From the NCBI RefSeq assembly GCF_016595505.1, contig NZ_JAENIL010000005.1, forward strand, positions 1-64,000: 64,000 nt of DNA. Reading direction: 5' to 3'. A model generated the notes under the pieces. It was not told the DNA's origin, searched no databases, and saw nothing but the letters and a program-made list of their open reading frames with translations. The first letter of the stretch is position 1. Every line of letters begins with the position of its first letter. The position numbers and the translations under genes were made by a program. This document shows, piece after piece, positions 60,041 through 64,000 of the stretch. The DNA is from Pelagicoccus mobilis. Its GTDB lineage: Bacteria > Verrucomicrobiota > Verrucomicrobiia > Opitutales > Opitutaceae.

Positions 60041-63000
60041 TTTTTCGCCTTCTACTTTCTCTAGCCCCTCTTCGGTTAAACGAATCAGTTCGTTCATTTC
60101 ACGTTGCCGCGTTTCGTTGAGGTCGTCCTCGAAGACCAAAAGCAGTGGAAGCGAAGTTGCGAAATAATCGACCTGAGCGGACTTCTTTCGCTCTCTAACC
60201 GCAAAAGACTTCATGTCTTCGAACAATGCTTCCGCCTCCGCTTCTCGACCCAGTTCTTTGAGTGAAAGACCTCGATAGAAAGACAACTCCGAGTGTTCAG
60301 TAACCGCCATCGCCTGGAAATCGCCTGCTTCATTTGCACTGGTTTCAAACTGAGCCACCGCTTCCTCCTCGCGCCCTAAGGCACGCAAAGCCATCCCAGT
60401 CCAATAACTCACGTCCGCTTTCGCTTGGAGCAAGTGATACGCCTCTCCTAAATTCTGAGGCGGTTGCATAGCCAGCTCAAATTGCTCTAGAGCTTCCTCA
60501 GCATCTCCTGTATTCAAAGCTCTTTGACCAATCAACAATCTGGCAGTCGTGTATTGCCTGAGCACTTTACCCTCGCCGCCTTCCCAAGGGTGGAAACGGC
60601 GATTCAAAAGAATATCCAAAGCAAGCTCGGGCTGCCCTGTCTCATTATAAAGTTCTGCCAGAGCAACAGTGCAGTCATCTCTCTGTGACACGAGATCCGG
60701 GCGTTCCAAGAGGCACTGCAAACGCTCCTCAACTGGATCGCCAAGTTTAGCTTTCAACTGGTCAAACTCAGCCCAAAGCCGTGCATCGCTAGGGTCGCAC
60801 TCAACCGCTCGGGCATAAGCAACACGGGCCGCTTCCACATCGCGCCGGATGTTCCAATAGGCGATCCCAAGATTTCGGTGAACCGTGGCGAACTTGGGTG
60901 ACACTCTACTGGCTTGTTCCCACGCAGCGATCGCCTCTTCGTGCCGCTTGCGATCAAAGTAGTAATTGCCCAAGCCATACGCGGCGTTCGAATCCTCAGG
61001 ATTCACTCCCAATGCCCACTCGAGGACCAATTGATCATGCAAACGCGAGGGAAACAGGTAGTCAGACTTTAATCGACTAGCCGCCTTCAGGGCCTCCTTA
61101 TCTTTCTTCAACCAGGCAAGCACATAGTGAGTCAATTGAGATTCTTGCAAGGGATTCGGGACAGCCACTTCCGTTACCGAACGACTATGGTGGAGTTCCA
61201 ACACAGCAATCGCTTCTTCGATCAAACCCGCATCCGCAAAGTCATAAGCAACATCCAGAACCGTCTGGGCATCATTCCGGCTCTTTAACAAAAAGCCTTC
61301 AATATCCTCAGACACATACCGAGCCCAGTGATCCAATGGATCCACTTCCAGCAACGAATCAAGCAAGCCTTCAGATGTACGCCCCAATTTTCCCAAGACG
61401 ATCGATTTCAAGATGATCGCTTTATTGAACTGCCGATTCGTATCCAAAGCACAGTCACAGTGTTCCAACGCCGACTCATAACGTCCTCTACTGCAATCGA
61501 TCTGGGCCAATTCATAGTAACCAGCGGAACGCCATTCATAGTTCCAAGTCGCCTTAAACAGAGCCGCGTAAGCTTCCTCAAAACGCCCTAGGAATCTCAG
61601 CGTCACCCCAAGGAAATAGTGAGCTTCACTGGTACAAGGATTTGGGTGTCGATGAGTCAATCGCTTGATTGCTGTCTCGAAATGCGTCACCGCCTCTTCC
61701 AACAAGCCTCTCTTCAACTTGCTTCGACCATACGCAATATTGGTGCGGGCATCCTGCGGATCTCGCTTGAGAGCTTCATCCCAATACAACTCTGGGTAAC
61801 GCGTTGGGTGACGATATTGCTCCAAATGCTCCGCGGTCAGGTACAACTCTTCGATCGTCTCTGTCTCTTCAGGAGAGGCAGGCTCCGTAGCCACCTCACG
61901 CTTACGCTCAAGCTGACTCGCATCAATCGGGCGATAGGTAATCACATTCTCGATACTAAGTTCCAAGTCACCGATATCTTCGCCCTCAAATCGCAAGCTC
62001 TGATTCTGCCAAGGATCCTCAGGAGAGAGATCCACTCGCTCGTCGATCAGGACCTTGTCTCGTTCTCTCAAAAGGATCCGTACTCCTTCCATCTTTCGCG
62101 ATACCACAGCGCCAAGATCGAGCGTACCTTCATCACTTAAAACCAACCGTAAAGCCGCGTCCTTATTGGCATTCTGCACAGGCCCTATCTTTTTGTACGG
62201 CCACCAAAACTGCGAGAAGGTTTTGGTTTCGTAAGGTTGCAAGTAGCTGAAATCCGGCTGGTTATCGGTGTAAACACCGGCCATCAACTCCACATAGGGG
62301 GCGGGACGTCCCGTTGCTCCAACTCGATCCGTCAGCTCGCGATCCCAGGCCCAACCGAATTCATGATTCCCCCAAGTCCACTGCTTCTTGCCTGGCGAAA
62401 TGTTTATGTCCGCCACGTGGATAAAGCCACCTTGCGCATTGTAGTCGTAACCTCCAAAGAAACTAAACTTGGTGTCACAAACCATGTAGCTGGTCGGCAC
62501 CGGGATATTTTTGTACCAACTGATGTCGTTTGCCCCAGCTCGTGAAGCGTAGTCGACACCATAGTAATCATTGTTCGCGATTGGGAACGAACTCTGCGCC
62601 CTCACAGCATGATCCGCCACGTAGTGCACATCTGGCGGAAAGAAGCTCTGAAAGTTATCGTGCACCTCAGCCGCGACGTTGGCCCACCAGAGAAAGGTTT
62701 GCGTAAACGGTGTGCGATTATAAAGACGCGCCTTTAACTCTACTAGAGCACTATCCGGTCTCAGTCGAATCCCGTGCATCCCCTTCATGCGATTGATCGG
62801 GTCATGTTCCGACATCCAAACGGTTCGAGCGCCATCCCCCTCTTCTTCGATATGCACATCCGTAGGCATGTACGTACCGGGGCGATGGTGCTGCGGCCAA
62901 TTGAACTCGACTCCACCGGATATCCAGGGCCCCGCCAAACCGACGAGAGCAGGCTTTATCTCGTTCTGCCGATAGAAGAAATCGTAGTCATTGTTGACCT

Positions 63001-63256
63001 TGTCCTGTCCTAGAAAAATCCGCCCTCCGATTTCCGGAAGCATGACCAAGCGTACGTATTCGTTTTCCAAGCGCACTGAGTCATAGGCCTTGGGATCCGG
63101 AGTATCGAACACCTTGTCGATAAACGGAACCGGGTAAACCTTTCCACAAGAGCCCTGGTACACTCGCTTTTCAAAAAAAAGCGGATTCTTCTCGGGAGCT
63201 CCCAAACCATACGTTGGGATTACAAGCGGTTCGCGCTTAGCTTCAGTTGTCTTCAT
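60032..63256 (-). CDS. DUF5107 protein with TPR repeats
   Basis: 1074 residues, no signal peptide. Residues 30-330: DUF5107 beta-sandwich (YDSVRLENEYVRLVMLPEIG, GWISGGVEFNWPQHHRP-like ISGGVEFNWPQHHRP, NRTPFTQTFLWWANVAAEVHD), a mutarotase/GH-like domain with His and Glu residues. Residues about 470-1050: tetratricopeptide-type helical repeats, for example LEYALGVNPEDSNAAYGLGN-type and EEAIAAWEQASRVSPKFATVHRNLG. Such proteins are found in glycan utilisation clusters; function probably sugar binding or hydrolysis. Lies 65 bases after the sugar porter, same strand, likely co-transcribed. Confidence 0.85.
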   Translation of the reverse strand: MKTTEAKREPLVIPTYGLGAPEKNPLFFEKRVYQGSCGKVYPVPFIDKVFDTPDPKAYDSVRLENEYVRLVMLPEIGGRIFLGQDKVNNDYDFFYRQNEIKPALVGLAGPWISGGVEFNWPQHHRPGTYMPTDVHIEEEGDGARTVWMSEHDPINRMKGMHGIRLRPDSALVELKARLYNRTPFTQTFLWWANVAAEVHDNFQSFFPPDVHYVADHAVRAQSSFPIANNDYYGVDYASRAGANDISWYKNIPVPTSYMVCDTKFSFFGGYDYNAQGGFIHVADINISPGKKQWTWGNHEFGWAWDRELTDRVGATGRPAPYVELMAGVYTDNQPDFSYLQPYETKTFSQFWWPYKKIGPVQNANKDAALRLVLSDEGTLDLGAVVSRKMEGVRILLRERDKVLIDERVDLSPEDPWQNQSLRFEGEDIGDLELSIENVITYRPIDASQLERKREVATEPASPEETETIEELYLTAEHLEQYRHPTRYPELYWDEALKRDPQDARTNIAYGRSKLKRGLLEEAVTHFETAIKRLTHRHPNPCTSEAHYFLGVTLRFLGRFEEAYAALFKATWNYEWRSAGYYELAQIDCSRGRYESALEHCDCALDTNRQFNKAIILKSIVLGKLGRTSEGLLDSLLEVDPLDHWARYVSEDIEGFLLKSRNDAQTVLDVAYDFADAGLIEEAIAVLELHHSRSVTEVAVPNPLQESQLTHYVLAWLKKDKEALKAASRLKSDYLFPSRLHDQLVLEWALGVNPEDSNAAYGLGNYYFDRKRHEEAIAAWEQASRVSPKFATVHRNLGIAYWNIRRDVEAARVAYARAVECDPSDARLWAEFDQLKAKLGDPVEERLQCLLERPDLVSQRDDCTVALAELYNETGQPELALDILLNRRFHPWEGGEGKVLRQYTTARLLIGQRALNTGDAEEALEQFELAMQPPQNLGEAYHLLQAKADVSYWTGMALRALGREEEAVAQFETSANEAGDFQAMAVTEHSELSFYRGLSLKELGREAEAEALFEDMKSFAVRERKKSAQVDYFATSLPLLLVFEDDLNETRQREMNELIRLTEEGLEKVEGEKLV

Positions 63257-63321
63257 TTTCTCTAATCTCTGGACACAATACCTCTGCTATTCTCCTCATT
63301 AAAACGTCAGGGTACCCCTAA

Positions 63322-64000
63322 CTAATCCACCAACTCACGTTCGATGTCTTCCAACGACTTGCCCTTCGTCTCCGGCACAAACCGTTTCAACACCACAAAC
63401 CCGAGCAAACAAATCGCCCCATACAGCCAAAACGTTCCAGCAGCTCCTAGAGAAACGTTGATCGGCTTGAACGAAACCGTCAGCCCAAAGCACGCGATCC
63501 AAAGTGCGGATACACAAAGACTCATTGCAGCACCTCGTATCCTGTTCGGAAATAGCTCAGAAAGCAGCACCCATGTAATCGGCGCAAGCGTCATGGCGTA
63601 ACAAGCAATCGCGGTCAGAACGACTACCAGTACGACTACCCCCTTTAACTCGAAATAATAACACGCCCCTAAGATCGCATAAGTCACCATCAAGCCGCCG
63701 GAACCCAACAGCATCAGAGGACGGCGTCCCCACCGGTCGACCGTCTTTATCGCAACAAAGGTGAAGACCAGATTCACAACTCCGGTGATAACGATGTTAA
63801 ACATCATACCGCTCACATCGTATCCAGCTGACGCAAAAATCTCTTGGGCATAATTGAAAATCACATTGATGCCACACCACTGCTGAAACATAGCGATGAA
63901 GATACCGAGCCCAAGGATCTTGAGCAGCTTCGGTCGCAGCAGCTCTCGAACTCCTGCTTGATCCCGCTCGCCTTCGAGCGTCGAATCGATGTCCCTGAGC
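63322..64000 (-). CDS. Sugar porter (MFS), 3' part only
   Basis: Only the C-terminal 225 residues lie in the window; the frame is open to base 64000 and continues beyond it. It covers the end of the cytoplasmic loop (RDQAGVRELLRPKLLKILGL), TM7 with FQQWCGINVIFNYA (QQxxGIN signature of the XylE/GLUT group), the DRWGRRP loop, and the C-terminal PETKGKSLEDIE. A proton-coupled or facilitative monosaccharide transporter of the inner membrane. It is the first gene seen of the operon leading to the DUF5107 gene. Substrate unknown; monosaccharides such as L-fucose or xylose are plausible. Confidence 0.95.
   Translation of the reverse strand, partial: LRDIDSTLEGERDQAGVRELLRPKLLKILGLGIFIAMFQQWCGINVIFNYAQEIFASAGYDVSGMMFNIVITGVVNLVFTFVAIKTVDRWGRRPLMLLGSGGLMVTYAILGACYYFELKGVVVLVVVLTAIACYAMTLAPITWVLLSELFPNRIRGAAMSLCVSALWIACFGLTVSFKPINVSLGAAGTFWLYGAICLLGFVVLKRFVPETKGKSLEDIERELVD

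Noticed and set aside
1-64000. CRISPR arrays, tRNA/rRNA genes, prophage, insertion sequences, microcompartment genes
   Set aside because: No regularly spaced short repeats, no RNA gene signatures, no transposase or phage proteins and no BMC shell proteins were recognised; repeats seen are palindromic intergenic elements.

Overview
The window looks like a polysaccharide-degrading, probably marine member of Verrucomicrobiota (Opitutia / Puniceicoccales type). This is inferred from gene content: a TonB-dependent receptor whose mature N-terminus carries the FELSPFTVEA-type TonB box that I associate with this class, no SusD partner, three GH29 fucosidases beside formylglycine sulfatases, DUF1080/ThuA/Gfo-Idh-MocA/DUF6807 genes, AraC- and XylR-type regulators and one hybrid two-component sensor. 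No rRNA, tRNA, CRISPR array, transposase or phage gene was recognised.

Layout. (1) 0-10 kb: a minus-strand catabolic operon, in transcription order FucI-like isomerase, PfkB kinase, class I aldolase-like protein, aldehyde dehydrogenase, mutarotase-like protein, APH-fold kinase and an enolase variant. Its wider gaps hold palindromic repeats. (2) 10-17.5 kb: a secreted GH29, a two-gene HTTM-type membrane module, and a 1262-residue TonB receptor with a clear terminator. (3) 17.6-32.8 kb: an oxidation locus with a cytochrome c, glucose/sorbosone-dehydrogenase-like propellers, DUF6807 proteins, a three-domain fusion (propeller + DUF6807 + TIM barrel), a cupredoxin, two Gfo/Idh/MocA oxidoreductases, ThuA, a cupin, an NRAMP-fold transporter and a XylR-type regulator. 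A near-identical 30-bp motif precedes both minus-strand operons here. (4) 32.8-47.5 kb: a redoxin/cytochrome/PHM-like protein, two GH29, three sulfatases, an AraC regulator and a large FG-GAP/ASPIC protein. (5) 47.5-64 kb: a glycosidase-like DUF5060 protein and its CBM-like neighbour, a DUF1593 nucleoside-hydrolase-like protein, a hybrid two-component sensor/AraC regulator, an FG-GAP protein, a DUF1080 hydrolase, a DUF5107/TPR protein and the 3' part of a sugar porter.

How the parts may work together (inference): sulfatases and GH29 enzymes desulfate and trim a sulfated, fucose- or L-galactose-containing algal glycan. The TonB receptor and sugar porter import products, and the first operon converts the released sugar to central metabolites. 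The most interesting proposal is that the aldehyde dehydrogenase, APH-fold kinase and enolase variant form an aldehyde -> acid -> 2-phospho-acid -> PEP branch. The second is the 17.6-32.8 kb locus, which looks like a largely undescribed extracytoplasmic sugar oxidation system with its own regulator.
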